Assembly (NCBI RefSeq): GCF_024138395.1 | Contig: NZ_JAMYDU010000004.1 | Span: 1 to 64,000, forward strand | Source: Pseudomonas mandelii | GTDB lineage: Bacteria; Pseudomonadota; Gammaproteobacteria; Pseudomonadales; Pseudomonadaceae | DNA length: 64,000 bases | Direction: 5' to 3' | In this document: positions 28,365 through 37,516 of the stretch, piece after piece | Position numbering within the stretch: position 1 is the first letter of the stretch | How the letters are laid out: each line of letters begins with the position of its first letter | Translations under genes and position numbers: made by a program | Notes under the pieces: generated by a model | The model's input: only the letters and a program-made list of their open reading frames with translations | Databases searched by the model: none | Told to the model about the DNA's origin: nothing

Positions 28365-29813
28365 TCAGATCGGGTAGTGCCGCGGTCCGTTCTGCAAGGT
28401 CACCCAGCGTAACTGGGTGAAGTGCTCGATAGACGCCTTGCCGCCAAAACTGCCATAGCCGCTGGACTTGACTCCGCCGAAGGGCATCTGCGCCTCGTCG
28501 TGCACGGTCGGGCCGTTGATATGGCAGATGCCTGACTCGACTCGCTGGGCCAGGGCCAGAGCACGGCCGGTGTCACGGCTGAAGATCGCCGCCGACAGAC
28601 CGAACTCGGAATCGTTGGCCAGGTGCAGCAGTGCTTCATCGCCCTCGCCGCGCAACACCACCGCCACCGGGCCGAAGGACTCTTCGCGGTACAGGCGCAT
28701 GGCATCGGTGACGCCGTCGAGCAAGGTCGGCTGCAAAATGCTGCCCTCCAGCTGACCGCCCGCGACCAGGGTGGCGCCCTTGTCGAGGGCATCGTCGATC
28801 AACAGCTTGATGCGTTCACCGGCGCTGCTGTCCACCAGAGAACCGAGGACCGAACCTTCGGCGTTGGGGTTGCCGGCAGGCAAGGTGGCGATCTTCGCCG
28901 CGAGTTTGGCGACAAAGGCATCGGCCACTTTGGCATCGACGATCAGGCGCTCGGTGGACATGCAGATCTGCCCCTGATTGAAGAAGGCGCCGAAGGCCGC
29001 AGCCTCCACCGCCGCATCCAGGTCTGCATCCTCCAACACCAGGAACGGCGCCTTGCCGCCCAGTTCCAGCAACGCCGGTTTGAGATGACGCGCCGACAAT
29101 TCACCGACGATGCGCCCGACATGAGTCGAGCCGGTGAAGTTGACCCGTCGCACCGCCGGGTTGGCGATCAGCCGCTCGACAATCGCCGCGGCATCCTGAG
29201 GCGCGTTGCTGATGACATTGACCACGCCATCACCGAGGCCGGAGTCTTGCAACACCTGGCCGATCAGCCGGTGCACCGCCGGGCTCAGCTCCGAGGCCTT
29301 GAGCACCACGGTATTGCCGCAGGCCAACGGCATGGCGATGGCGCGGGTGGCGAGGATCGCCGGGGCGTTCCAAGGCGCGATACCCAGCACCACGCCGCAG
29401 GGTTGACGCAAGGCCATGGCGAAGCTGCTGGGCACATCGGAGGGAATGATTTCGCCGGTGATCTGGGTGGTCATGCACGCGGCTTCGCGCAGCATGTTGG
29501 ACGCCAGATGCACATTGAAGCCGTACCAGTTGGCCATGGCGCCGGTCTCGCCCGCCGCCGCGATGAATTCCGCGCTGCGGGCCTGCAACTGCTCGGCCGC
29601 ACGCAGCAGCCGGGTGCGTCGTTCATTGGGAGTCAGGGCCGCCCAGGCGGGGAATGCCGCTTTGGCCGCGGCCACGGCGGCGTCGGCATCTTCCAGGGTG
29701 GCGGCGGCAACCCGCGACACGACTTCGCCGGTCACCGGATTACGCCGTTCGAAGGTTCGACCGTCTCGGGCGGGGCACGACTGGCCGCCGATCAGCAGGG
29801 GCACGTCCAGCAT
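28365..29813 (-). CDS. vdh: Vanillin dehydrogenase
   Basis: 482 residues. Aldehyde dehydrogenase fold with catalytic Cys in FFNQGQICMSTERL and Glu in LELGGKAPFLVLED; NAD-binding GNTVVLKASELSP and VNFTGSTHVGRI. It oxidises vanillin (and related benzaldehydes) to vanillate, the substrate of VanAB. GAGGAATCACC precedes the ATG. Lies between ech and fcs on one strand, probably one transcript from the ech promoter. Confidence 0.92.
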   Translation of the reverse strand: MLDVPLLIGGQSCPARDGRTFERRNPVTGEVVSRVAAATLEDADAAVAAAKAAFPAWAALTPNERRTRLLRAAEQLQARSAEFIAAAGETGAMANWYGFNVHLASNMLREAACMTTQITGEIIPSDVPSSFAMALRQPCGVVLGIAPWNAPAILATRAIAMPLACGNTVVLKASELSPAVHRLIGQVLQDSGLGDGVVNVISNAPQDAAAIVERLIANPAVRRVNFTGSTHVGRIVGELSARHLKPALLELGGKAPFLVLEDADLDAAVEAAAFGAFFNQGQICMSTERLIVDAKVADAFVAKLAAKIATLPAGNPNAEGSVLGSLVDSSAGERIKLLIDDALDKGATLVAGGQLEGSILQPTLLDGVTDAMRLYREESFGPVAVVLRGEGDEALLHLANDSEFGLSAAIFSRDTGRALALAQRVESGICHINGPTVHDEAQMPFGGVKSSGYGSFGGKASIEHFTQLRWVTLQNGPRHYPI

Positions 29814-29940
29814 GGTGATTCCTCTTTATTGTCTTTATCGGGAATACGTTCGAGGGGCTCACAGTAGCGCCGGGGCGCCGGGGCGAACAGCTGGCGGACG
29901 CTCGATCGCCCGGCCAGCTCGCCTTGATGCAACGCCAGCT

Positions 29941-30771
29941 TCAGCGTTTGTATGTCTGCAAACCAGGCTTGATGCTCTTGTCGTCGAGGAACTGCTTCAT
30001 GCCCTGCTCGCGGCCACCTTCGGTGTCCAGCAGGCGCGACTGATCGAGTTTGGCGTAGAGGTAATCTTCGTTCTGCTCCCAGGTCAGTTCGCGGCAACGC
30101 TTGAAGCCGTGCTTGGCCGCCCGCAGCACCACCGGGTTTTTCTCCAGCAGGTTACGCGCCAGCTCGATCGTCACTTCACGCAGTTGCGCAAGAGGTACGC
30201 TCTCGTTGACCAGGCCCATCTCGGCGGCTTTCTGCCCGCCAAAGGTCTTGCCGGTCATGATGTAGTACAGCGACTGGCGATGGCCCACGGTGTCGGCCAT
30301 GGCTTTGCTCACGAGATTGCCTGGCGGGATGCCCCAGTTGATTTCCGACAGGCCGAAGGTCGCTTCATCGGCGCAGATCGCCAGGTCACAGGCCACCAGC
30401 GGGCTGAAACCACCACCGAAGCACCAACCGTTGACCATGGCGATGGTCGGCTTGGCGTACATGCGCAGCAGTTTCCATTGCCATTGAGAGGCTTCGCGGC
30501 GGATTTTTTCCTGAAGGATTTCCGGGCCAGCGTCCACTTCGCGGAAGTATTCCTTGAGGTCCATGCCGGCGGTCCAGGCTTCGCCCGCACCGGTCAGCAC
30601 CAGCACACCGGCGTCCGGATCCTGCTCCAGGGTTTCCAGAACGTCGATCATCTCGCGGTTCAGCGTCGGGCTCATGGCGTTGCGTTTTTCCGGGCGGTTG
30701 AGGATGACCCAGGCAATGCCTTCCTCGATTTCCACTTTGACCGTTGTCCAGCGACCCTCGTAATTGCTCAT
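29941..30771 (-). CDS. ech: Feruloyl-CoA hydratase/lyase
   Basis: 276 residues, crotonase fold. Oxyanion stretch CFGGGFSPLVACDLA, catalytic Glu region FGLSEINWGIPPG, and the aromatic-substrate stretch SNYEGRWTTVKVE at the N-terminus identify the hydroxycinnamoyl-CoA hydratase-lyase group. It splits feruloyl-CoA to vanillin and acetyl-CoA. Start 30771 is at SNYEGRW; 18 extra open codons upstream cover the promoter. First gene of ech-vdh-fcs. The promoter is overlapped by a palindrome. Confidence 0.94.
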   Translation of the reverse strand: MSNYEGRWTTVKVEIEEGIAWVILNRPEKRNAMSPTLNREMIDVLETLEQDPDAGVLVLTGAGEAWTAGMDLKEYFREVDAGPEILQEKIRREASQWQWKLLRMYAKPTIAMVNGWCFGGGFSPLVACDLAICADEATFGLSEINWGIPPGNLVSKAMADTVGHRQSLYYIMTGKTFGGQKAAEMGLVNESVPLAQLREVTIELARNLLEKNPVVLRAAKHGFKRCRELTWEQNEDYLYAKLDQSRLLDTEGGREQGMKQFLDDKSIKPGLQTYKR

Positions 30772-30808
30772 GGCGATGCTCTCTTGTTCTTGGCTTGAAG
30801 ATGAGCAA

Positions 30809-30844
30809 AAACTAAACCCCAACATTAGTTATGTCAATTAACTA
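30809..30844 (-). promoter_or_regulatory. ech promoter with overlapping palindrome
   Basis: On the minus strand a -35 TTGACA (30837-30832) and a -10 TAGTTT (30814-30809) are 17 bp apart. The inverted repeat TAGTTA (30826-30831) and TAACTA (30839-30844) covers the -35. This is the expected site for the divergent MarR regulator (FerR type), which would block transcription until feruloyl-CoA is present. Confidence 0.65.
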
Positions 30845-30922
30845 TTAATGAAATTAACCAAATTTTTTCGCCCTGATAACAGGTGCAACACCCAATGCGA
30901 TTCAGTTAAGCCGTATTGCGAT

Positions 30923-31073
30923 CTGTAGCAGCTGGCGAAGCCTGCGTTCGGCTGCGTAGCAGTCGTAAAATCAGAACCCGCGGTGCGTCAGGCCGGCCGC
31001 GTCAACAGAACATACGACTGCTTCGCAGCCGAACGCAGCCTCGCGGGCTCGGCAGCTGCTACAAAGAGTGCGT
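30923..31073. repeat. Long imperfect inverted repeat, REP-like
   Basis: CTGTAGCAGCTGGCGAAGCC near 30922 is mirrored near 31073 by GGCAGCTGCTACA. Inner arms TTCGGCTGCGTAGCAGTCGT and its complement pair around 30950-31030. It lies between the ech promoter and the MarR gene and differs from the GTAGGAGC-type clusters. Confidence 0.8.
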
Positions 31074-31196
31074 CGCGGCTGAACTGACTGGCATTAGACG
31101 CAACGCCCAGAGATCTGAAAGAGGCCATGGCTATCCCCGGCCAATCTCGGCAAACTAGATAGTCTTCTTAACCGCCAGCTGAGGATTCACCCTGCA

Positions 31197-31685
31197 ATGG
31201 CCAAGTCTTCCAAGATTGCCGCCGCCCCCGAGGCCACTGCCGACAGCGCCGAAACCCAGGCGCCGCTGGATTCAGCCCTGGACGATCTGATCGGTTACGC
31301 CCTGCGCCGGGCGCAGCTGAAACTGTTTCAGAACCTGATCGGCCGGCTCTCGGCCCACGACTTGCGACCAGCCCAGTTCTCGGCCCTGGCGATCATCGAC
31401 CAAAACCCCGGGCTGATGCAGGCCGACCTGGCCAAGGCCTTGACCATCGAGCCACCGCAGGTGGTGCCGCTGCTGAACAAACTGGAAAGCCGGGCATTGG
31501 CGGTGCGGGTCCGCTGCAAACCGGACAAGCGCTCCTACGGGATTTTTCTCAGCAAGACCGGCGAGACGCTGCTCAAGGAATTGAAGCAGATCGCTGCCGA
31601 GAGCGACATGGATGCAACGTCCAACCTCGACAGCCAGGAACGCGAAGAACTGCTCAGGTTGCTGAAGAAGGTCTATCAGGCCTGA
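31197..31685 (+). CDS. ferR: MarR-family regulator of ferulate genes
   Basis: 162 residues. Winged-helix core: RPAQFSALAIIDQNPGLMQ, DLAKALTIEPPQVVPLLNKLESR and the wing RVRCKPDKRSYGIFLS. It starts with a disordered Ala-rich stretch. Divergent from ech, whose promoter carries a palindrome of the right form. By analogy with hydroxycinnamate repressors it should respond to feruloyl-CoA. Gene symbol is by position and family, not proof. Confidence 0.75.
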   Translation: MAKSSKIAAAPEATADSAETQAPLDSALDDLIGYALRRAQLKLFQNLIGRLSAHDLRPAQFSALAIIDQNPGLMQADLAKALTIEPPQVVPLLNKLESRALAVRVRCKPDKRSYGIFLSKTGETLLKELKQIAAESDMDATSNLDSQEREELLRLLKKVYQA

Positions 31686-31742
31686 AACGCCAACGCCGGC
31701 GCGTTCCTGGGGAACGGCCGGCCTTAGCCTTGCCGGCTTACC

Positions 31743-31831
31743 GTAGGAGCTGCCGAAGGCTGCGATCTTTTGTTCTTCAGCGGTCCCTCGGCCATCAAAA
31801 TCAAAAGATCGCAGGCTTCGCCAGCTCCTAC
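31743..31831. repeat. 30-bp inverted repeat, second copy of the GTAGGAGC-type element
   Basis: Arms 31743-31772 and 31802-31831 are near-perfect complements with 29 bp between. The left arm is identical to the arm at 26300-26329. It lies between the convergent ends of the MarR gene and the OprD gene and may work as a two-way stop. Confidence 0.92.
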
Positions 31832-31864
31832 GGGAGATTGTGTAGAGACCTGCTCATGACAGGC

Positions 31865-33157
31865 TTACCAGATCGGCAAGGTGTAAAGCACCAGAAAGCG
31901 GGTCTGGTTTTCATCGCGAAACGCCGCGCCGGCGGGAAAGTCATTGCGATAAATCGACTTGCGCGCCATCAGCCCGACGTTCTTCAGCGGGCCACTCTGG
32001 ATCACATACCCCAGCTCCATCTGGAATTCCCGTTCCTTGCGGTCCTCGGCATTCAGCGCCGTCAGCTCGATATGGTCACCGCGCACATAACGCAACCGAC
32101 TCTTCAGCCCGGGCACCCCGACGGCGGTGAAGTCATAGTCGTACATCGCTTGCCACGTCCGCTCCTTGGCATTGAGAAAGTCCGAACTCATGGTCAGCTC
32201 GCTCATGCCCATCAACTCGGTGCCTGACACATAAGGCGTCGCCGTATCGCCACTGGCGTGCATATAACCCAAGCTCAGACGATGACCGCCAAAACGATAG
32301 CCGAACAGCGCCGACAGGTTGCGGTTGTCCACCTTGCCAGCCTTGGCGCTACCCTCTTCGTCGCTGAAAAAACTGCGCAGGTCAGTGGTAAACACGCCCT
32401 CGCCCACCGGCAGATTGTGCAGCAAGGCCAGGGTGTTTTGTTGGTACAGGTCCGCCACTTCGGCGTGATAGGCACGCAGGCTAAGGTCCTTGTTCACCTG
32501 ATAATCGCCGCCGACATAGGCCATATGCGATGAGGTGGCCGCGCCGTTGAAACGCCGGTTCGGCGAGGCGATGCTCATTGGCTGGTAGTCGGTGGAATCA
32601 CGCTTGTTGATGCGATCGATGTAGCCGGTATTGAGGGTCAGTCCATCGATGTCCTTTGAGCTGAGGGTGGTGCCGCGAAAAGTCTGCGGCAAGAGCCGCG
32701 ACGGGCTGGCGAAAGCGAACGGCAGGAAGATCGACACATCGCCGGTCTTCACCGTGGTCTGGGCAAAACGCATCTTGGCGGTCATGGCCAAGCGCGAATA
32801 CTCGTCCGCCGCGCGCTTGTCGCTGCTGGATACCGGCAGCAATTCGGTGCCGCTGCGGTCCGGCGACGAGTCCAGCTTCACCCCCATCAGTCCGCGGGCA
32901 TCCAGTCCGAAGCCGACAGTCCCCGGGGTAAAGCCCGACTCCACATTCATGATGAAACCCTGAGCCCATTCCCTGGCCGCGGTTTTCGCCCCGTCATCCT
33001 TGTAGTCGCGATCCAGGTAGTAATTGCGCAAGGTCAAGGTGCCATGGCTGTCGTCGATAAAACCTTCAGCCAGCGCCGGGGAGGCAATCACACTCAAGCC
33101 CGACAGGGCCAGTAAGGCTGAGGTCGCCGCAAGGGCGTCCCGAGGGAGCTTTGGCAT
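31865..33157 (-). CDS. OprD-family outer membrane porin (vanillate/ferulate type candidate)
   Basis: 430 residues. Signal peptide ends at SPALAEGF, followed by the OprD opening FIDDSHGTLTLRNYYLDRDY, a repeating beta-strand pattern and a C-terminal aromatic end (LYTLPIW). Start 33157 at PKLPRDAL; the 42 codons open upstream are not signal-like. Beside the ferulate/vanillate genes it is most likely an OpdK/VanP-like channel for aromatic acids. An AACAACAATAA stretch lies before its ribosome site. Confidence 0.85.
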   Translation of the reverse strand: MPKLPRDALAATSALLALSGLSVIASPALAEGFIDDSHGTLTLRNYYLDRDYKDDGAKTAAREWAQGFIMNVESGFTPGTVGFGLDARGLMGVKLDSSPDRSGTELLPVSSSDKRAADEYSRLAMTAKMRFAQTTVKTGDVSIFLPFAFASPSRLLPQTFRGTTLSSKDIDGLTLNTGYIDRINKRDSTDYQPMSIASPNRRFNGAATSSHMAYVGGDYQVNKDLSLRAYHAEVADLYQQNTLALLHNLPVGEGVFTTDLRSFFSDEEGSAKAGKVDNRNLSALFGYRFGGHRLSLGYMHASGDTATPYVSGTELMGMSELTMSSDFLNAKERTWQAMYDYDFTAVGVPGLKSRLRYVRGDHIELTALNAEDRKEREFQMELGYVIQSGPLKNVGLMARKSIYRNDFPAGAAFRDENQTRFLVLYTLPIW

Positions 33158-33374
33158 GTTCGATGTCCACTTATTGTTGTTGTTTTTTTGAACGAGATTG
33201 CCGGGTGGCCCCAGTGATCTACAGCCAGAGAATGGAAACAGCCAAGGGGTGGCGTCAATCCATAATGACCGATAAACGAACATTAATATTCTTATCTATT
33301 TTTCCAATCGAACCTCCAGTACCCCTTATGACATTGATTTTAATGCGATTAACGCCGTTTATTGACCATAAACC

Positions 33375-33408
33375 TTGACCGTTCATTTTTTAGTTATCTT
33401 TGTTAATC
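33375..33408 (+). promoter_or_regulatory. Possible promoter and operator before the MFS transporter
   Basis: TTGACC at 33375-33380 could be a -35. TAGTTATCTTTGTTAATC at 33391-33408 shares TAGTTAT and TTAA at the same spacing with the ech palindrome, so it may be a second site for the MarR regulator. No convincing -10 was seen. Confidence 0.35.
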
Positions 33409-33492
33409 TTAATTCCAGCCTGTCATCGCTTGATGCGGGCAGGCTCGCGTTCACCCGTCAGCACACCAACAAAAACAATAATGAGGTTCGCC

Positions 33493-34710
33493 ATGGACAC
33501 CCCATCACGTCGTACGACGCTGACCATTGCCCTGTGTTTTATCGTTGCATTGATCGAAGGCTTCGACCTGCAAGCTGCCGGCACTGCCGCCGCGGGCCTG
33601 CGCCAGACCTTTGCCCTGGACCCGAAAATGATGGGCTGGGTGTTCAGTACCGGCATCATCGGCTTGCTCCCGGGCGCCTTCTTTGGCGGCTGGATTGCCG
33701 ATCGCATCGGTCGCAAGAAAATCCTCATCGGCGCCGTGCTGCTGTTCGGCGTGTTCTCGCTCAGCACCGCCTACGTCAGCACTTTCTCCGGCCTGCTGCT
33801 GGCGCGTTTCATGACCGGCCTGGGCCTGGGCGCCGCCCTGCCCAACCTGATCGCCCTGTGCGCCGAAGCCGTGGGTGAACAACGCCGTGGTACCGCCATC
33901 AGCATCATGTATGCCGGCGTGCCATTGGGTGGAGCACTGGCGGCGGTGGTCGCCATGCTGTTCACCGATCATTGGCAGACGACCTTTATCATCGGCGGTC
34001 TCGCACCCTTGCTGGTGGTACCGCTGATGATTCTGCTGCTGCCTGAGTCCAGCGCCTTTCGCCAGCAACAAGGCATCGCCAGCGTAGTGCGCGCTTCGAC
34101 CGGCCGTGCACTGTTCGGCGAAGGCCGGGCTCGCGTCACCCTGGCGTTGTGGCTGAGTTACTTCTTCACCCTGACCGTGATGTACATGCTGCTCAACTGG
34201 CTGCCATCACTGCTGCTGGAACAGGGTTTCAGCAAACCCCAGGCTGGCCTGGTGCAGATGCTGTTCAATATCGGCGGCGCCCTCGGTTCTCTGCTCGGCG
34301 GAGTGCTGCTGGATCGCTGTAACGGCATCAAGGTCGTGTTGTTTGTCTATGCCGGATTGCTGGTGGCGCTGGCCGGGGTCGGATTGTCGGTGGGCATTGT
34401 CCCTATGGGCATCGCCGGGTTTGCCGCAGGGTTGTTTGTGATGGCTGCGCAACTGGTGCTTTACGCGCTGGCACCACCGTCGTACCCGACTTCAGTGCGT
34501 GCCACCGGCGTCGGCGCGGCGGTGGCCATCGGCCGCCTGGGATCGGTGGCCGGGCCGTTGGCCGCGGGGCAGATTCTGGCGGCTGGCGCCGGCACCACCG
34601 GGGTATTGCTGGCGACCTCCCCCGGGTTGGTGATTGCAGCACTGACCATCATCAGCGTGATTTCCCGTTCGGCTCCGCTGACTGTATCGATGGATAAGGC
34701 CAAGGCCTGA
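33493..34710 (+). CDS. MFS aromatic acid transporter (AAHS/MhpT-like)
   Basis: 405 residues, 12 membrane segments. The family stretch VALIEGFDLQAAGTAAAGL, GGWIADRIGRKKILIG between helices 2 and 3, and SSAFRQQQ in the central loop match aromatic acid:H+ symporters. It probably imports ferulate, vanillate or another hydroxycinnamate. Start 33493 has TGAGG six bases upstream; the ATG at 33481 is less good. The leader AACAAAAACAATAA resembles a Crc/Hfq site. Divergent from the OprD gene. Confidence 0.85.
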   Translation: MDTPSRRTTLTIALCFIVALIEGFDLQAAGTAAAGLRQTFALDPKMMGWVFSTGIIGLLPGAFFGGWIADRIGRKKILIGAVLLFGVFSLSTAYVSTFSGLLLARFMTGLGLGAALPNLIALCAEAVGEQRRGTAISIMYAGVPLGGALAAVVAMLFTDHWQTTFIIGGLAPLLVVPLMILLLPESSAFRQQQGIASVVRASTGRALFGEGRARVTLALWLSYFFTLTVMYMLLNWLPSLLLEQGFSKPQAGLVQMLFNIGGALGSLLGGVLLDRCNGIKVVLFVYAGLLVALAGVGLSVGIVPMGIAGFAAGLFVMAAQLVLYALAPPSYPTSVRATGVGAAVAIGRLGSVAGPLAAGQILAAGAGTTGVLLATSPGLVIAALTIISVISRSAPLTVSMDKAKA

Positions 34711-34819
34711 TGCCTAAGTGCCCATGGCAGGACCGAATACAACAACAGGCATCACAACCATTCGCAAACGAACGATGGACTGATAGCGCCTGTGGCATTG
34801 CGTCAGCCCGTGATAATTC

Positions 34820-36709
34820 TTACATCTCAACCTGTGTGCCCAGTTCTATCACCCGATTCAACGGCAACTTGAAGTATTTCAGGTTGCTATTGGCGTTCTT
34901 GAGCAAAAACGCGAACAGCGTTTCTCGCCAGCGCGCCATACCCATGCGTTTGGTTGGGACAACTGTCTCTCGGCTCAGGAAATAGGTCGTGCGCATCGGA
35001 CTGAAATCCAGCTCAGCCAAGTGACAGAGACTCAATGCCAGGGGCACATCGGGCTCCTCGATAAAGCCAAAGTGCAGACTGACCCGGAAGAAGCCTTCAC
35101 CATAGGCTTCAACCTCAAACCGTCGGTCAGCACTCACCCGAGGGCTGTCTTCAGACACCACGGTGAGTAATACCACCTGTTCGTGCAGCACCTGGTTATG
35201 CAACAGGTTGTGCAGCAACGCATGCGGAACAGCATCAGTCCTGGCCGTCAGAAATACTGCGGTACCCTGCACGCGATGGGGTGGTTGCGAGCCTATGCTG
35301 CTGATGAATAACGGCAGAGGCAGCGCAGTTTCGTCCAACCGTTCAACAATGATCTTCCGACCCCGTTTCCAGGTGGTCATCAAAATGAACAGGCCAATAC
35401 CCGCAATCACCGGGAACGCACCGCCCTGGAAGATCTTCGGTGCATTGGCCGCAAAGTACAGACTGTCTACCAGCAGAAAACCGAGCAGCATCGGAATCGC
35501 CAGCCAGCGCGGCGTTTTCCATAGCAGCAGGACGACCGCCGAGGACAGGATGGTTGTGATGAACATGGTCCCCGTCACAGCGACGCCATAGGCTGCGGCC
35601 AAAGCACTGGACGATTCGAAGCCAATCACCAGTAGAACAACACCGACCATCAACGCCCAGTTAACGGTACCGATGTAAATCTGCCCCTGCTCCTGGCTGG
35701 AGGTGTGCTGGATAAACATGCGAGGAACATAGCCAAGCTGGATGGCCTGGTGGGTCAGGGAGAACGCGCCGGAGATCACGGCTTGGGAAGCGATGATGGT
35801 GGCCAGTGTGGAGAGCGCGACCATCGGCAGCAGTGCCCAGCCAGGCGCGAGCAGATAAAACGGATTGCGCACCGCCTCCGGGTTCTCGAGGATCAAGGCA
35901 CCTTGGCCAAAATAATTAAGTACCAGTCCCGGCAATACCAAAATGAACCAGGCGCGGGCAATGGGCTTGCGACCGAAGTGGCCCATGTCGGCATACAGCG
36001 CTTCGGCGCCCGTTAATGCCAACACCACGGCGCCTAGAATGGCCACGCCAATGCCCGGATGAACGACGAAGAAATTTACTGCCCATGAAGGATTGAGTGC
36101 TTGCAGTACTTCCGGACGCTGCAAGATGCCATAGATCCCCAGCGCACCTAACACGACAAACCACAACACCATCACGGGGCCGAACAGGATACCGATGCGA
36201 GCCGTGCCGTGTTTCTGTATCAAGAACAGCGCCACCAGCACGATCACGGACAACGGCACAACCCAGTGCTCGATTCCGTCAAACGCCAACTGCAGTCCCT
36301 CAACCGCAGAGAGCACCGAAATGGCCGGTGTGATCATGCTGTCCCCGTAAAAAAGTGCCGCACCAAAGAGACCCAGCAGAACGAGTACTTTACTCATGTA
36401 CGGATAGGGAGCGGCCGCCCGACGAGCCAATGCCGTCAGCGCCATGATGCCGCCTTCGCCCTGGTTGTTGGCGCGAAGAATAAACAGCACGTACTTGATC
36501 GAAACCACCCAGATCAATGACCAAAATATCATCGACAGAATGCCCAACACGCCATCGTGGTTGGCCTGAACACCGTAATGACCGGCAAACACTTCTTTGA
36601 GGGTGTATAGAGGACTAGTGCCAATGTCCCCGTAAACCACTCCGACAGCCGCGATGAGCAACCCCACTCCTGATGTTTTGGAATGGGAGTCTTCGTGTGC
36701 ACCGGTCAT
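34820..36709 (-). CDS. kup: Low-affinity potassium transporter Kup
   Basis: 629 residues, the usual length. Twelve membrane segments with the family opening [22 protein letters not shown], then [34 protein letters not shown] and [13 protein letters not shown], and a soluble C-terminal domain of about 180 residues. It takes up K+ with protons at the inner membrane. Start 36709 at TGAHEDSHS fits the family; the frame is open 27 codons further. It appears to be the last native chromosomal gene before the candidate att site at 37125. Confidence 0.93.
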   Translation of the reverse strand: MTGAHEDSHSKTSGVGLLIAAVGVVYGDIGTSPLYTLKEVFAGHYGVQANHDGVLGILSMIFWSLIWVVSIKYVLFILRANNQGEGGIMALTALARRAAAPYPYMSKVLVLLGLFGAALFYGDSMITPAISVLSAVEGLQLAFDGIEHWVVPLSVIVLVALFLIQKHGTARIGILFGPVMVLWFVVLGALGIYGILQRPEVLQALNPSWAVNFFVVHPGIGVAILGAVVLALTGAEALYADMGHFGRKPIARAWFILVLPGLVLNYFGQGALILENPEAVRNPFYLLAPGWALLPMVALSTLATIIASQAVISGAFSLTHQAIQLGYVPRMFIQHTSSQEQGQIYIGTVNWALMVGVVLLVIGFESSSALAAAYGVAVTGTMFITTILSSAVVLLLWKTPRWLAIPMLLGFLLVDSLYFAANAPKIFQGGAFPVIAGIGLFILMTTWKRGRKIIVERLDETALPLPLFISSIGSQPPHRVQGTAVFLTARTDAVPHALLHNLLHNQVLHEQVVLLTVVSEDSPRVSADRRFEVEAYGEGFFRVSLHFGFIEEPDVPLALSLCHLAELDFSPMRTTYFLSRETVVPTKRMGMARWRETLFAFLLKNANSNLKYFKLPLNRVIELGTQVEM

Positions 36710-37082
36710 TGTTTCACTCAAGGGTCGGATCTCTGAAATTGCCAGGGGAAGTGCATGCCGTCCTTGGGCGATACGATTTGCCAGTGCCATGGGAACTGCA
36801 AGGCATATAGAGGATCTGGAAAATCGCAGCCAGTATCGGTGCAGGTAAAAACACCTACCGTAAAAAAATCGTAAAAATTCAGGTGAGTAACATCGTATCT
36901 AAAACGACGCCCAGAACTCACCTCCCGCGTAGCTCCTCGAAATCTGGTGCTGTCTGCGTCAGGCGACCTCGCCCGCTGCCGAGCACCGGATTGATGTACT
37001 GGAAAATGTGCCCATGGGGCTGGATCGGAGTGTTTTCAGGGGGGGGCGCGGCAAAAGTCAAAGAAAGACTTTTCTCTGGACG
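36710..37082. other. Gene-free stretch between Kup and the att-like site
   Basis: No complete gene is supported. The part up to about 36900 is AT-rich and must contain the kup promoter. On the minus strand an open stretch near 36925-37025 (PVLGSGRGRL, QTAPDFEEL) might be the end of a lost gene, but it is too short to name. Confidence 0.35.
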
Positions 37083-37118
37083 AAAAAAAATGGACCTCTT
37101 TTCAGAGATCCATTTTTA
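37083..37118 (-). terminator. Terminator hairpin directly after the tRNA-Gly 3' end
   Basis: On the minus strand AAAATGGA (complement of 37109-37116) pairs with TCCATTTT (complement of 37087-37094), with three more pairs inside and a run of T at the end. It lies seven bases beyond the CCA-type end of the tRNA-Gly match, where a tRNA gene would have its own terminator. Confidence 0.75.
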
Positions 37119-37124
37119 AATACT

Positions 37125-37145
37125 TGGAGCGGGAAACGAGACTCG
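37125..37145 (-). other. tRNA-Gly 3'-end fragment, candidate ICE attachment site
   Basis: On the minus strand 37142-37125 reads GTCTCGTTTCCCGCTCCA, identical to the 18-bp 3' end of tRNA-Gly used as target by ICEclc and PAGI-2/3 elements. Three further bases (to 37145) also match tRNA-Gly. The rest of the tRNA is absent on the right side, while a terminator follows on the left. That is the layout of the distal att copy, with the element on the right and the old chromosome on the left. The intact tRNA and integrase would lie beyond the window. Confidence 0.75.
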
Positions 37146-37516
37146 CATCTGGTGTCCGACCCATTGAAATTTAAGGGTTTATTAATGTTCCCTCAGCGGG
37201 AATGGACTTATTTTTGGACTTGTTCGGAGGGCATGTCAAGAACAGGAAGAATATAAATCCAAGCCGCGCTACCGAATGTTTTCTACATCCAGCCGGAGAA
37301 GCAACCATCAGGCTGTCAGTATCAATTCCCGCGTAAGCCCCGTCGCCAGCGGCGAAATCATCAGCGTTCAACTGACATTGCCCATCAATGAAGAGAAGCC
37401 GCCAAGCGCGCCATTGTGCTTGAGCACGACACCGAACAGAGCTTCTTACCCTGACCTTGTTTTATAGAAGAGCGCGGGCCGTTTCAGCCACTGAAGATCC
37501 TTGAGGCCAGCGCACG
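37146..37516. other. Gene-free stretch right of the att-like site
   Basis: About 370 bp with lower GC than the flanks and no convincing gene on either strand. If the att reading is right, this is the extreme end of the inserted element. Confidence 0.4.

Noticed and set aside
28623-29867. A 414-codon plus-strand open frame opposite vdh
   Set aside because: Shadow of a complete aldehyde dehydrogenase gene; the His, Arg and Gly-rich composition is that of antisense GC-rich DNA.
37125-37145. A complete tRNA-Gly gene
   Set aside because: Only the last 21 bases match; the D-arm, anticodon arm and the 5' acceptor strand are absent on either side.
36883-37256. Small ORFs between kup and the patatin gene
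   Set aside because: They cross the att-like site and the terminator hairpin, lack ribosome sites and have no coding character.
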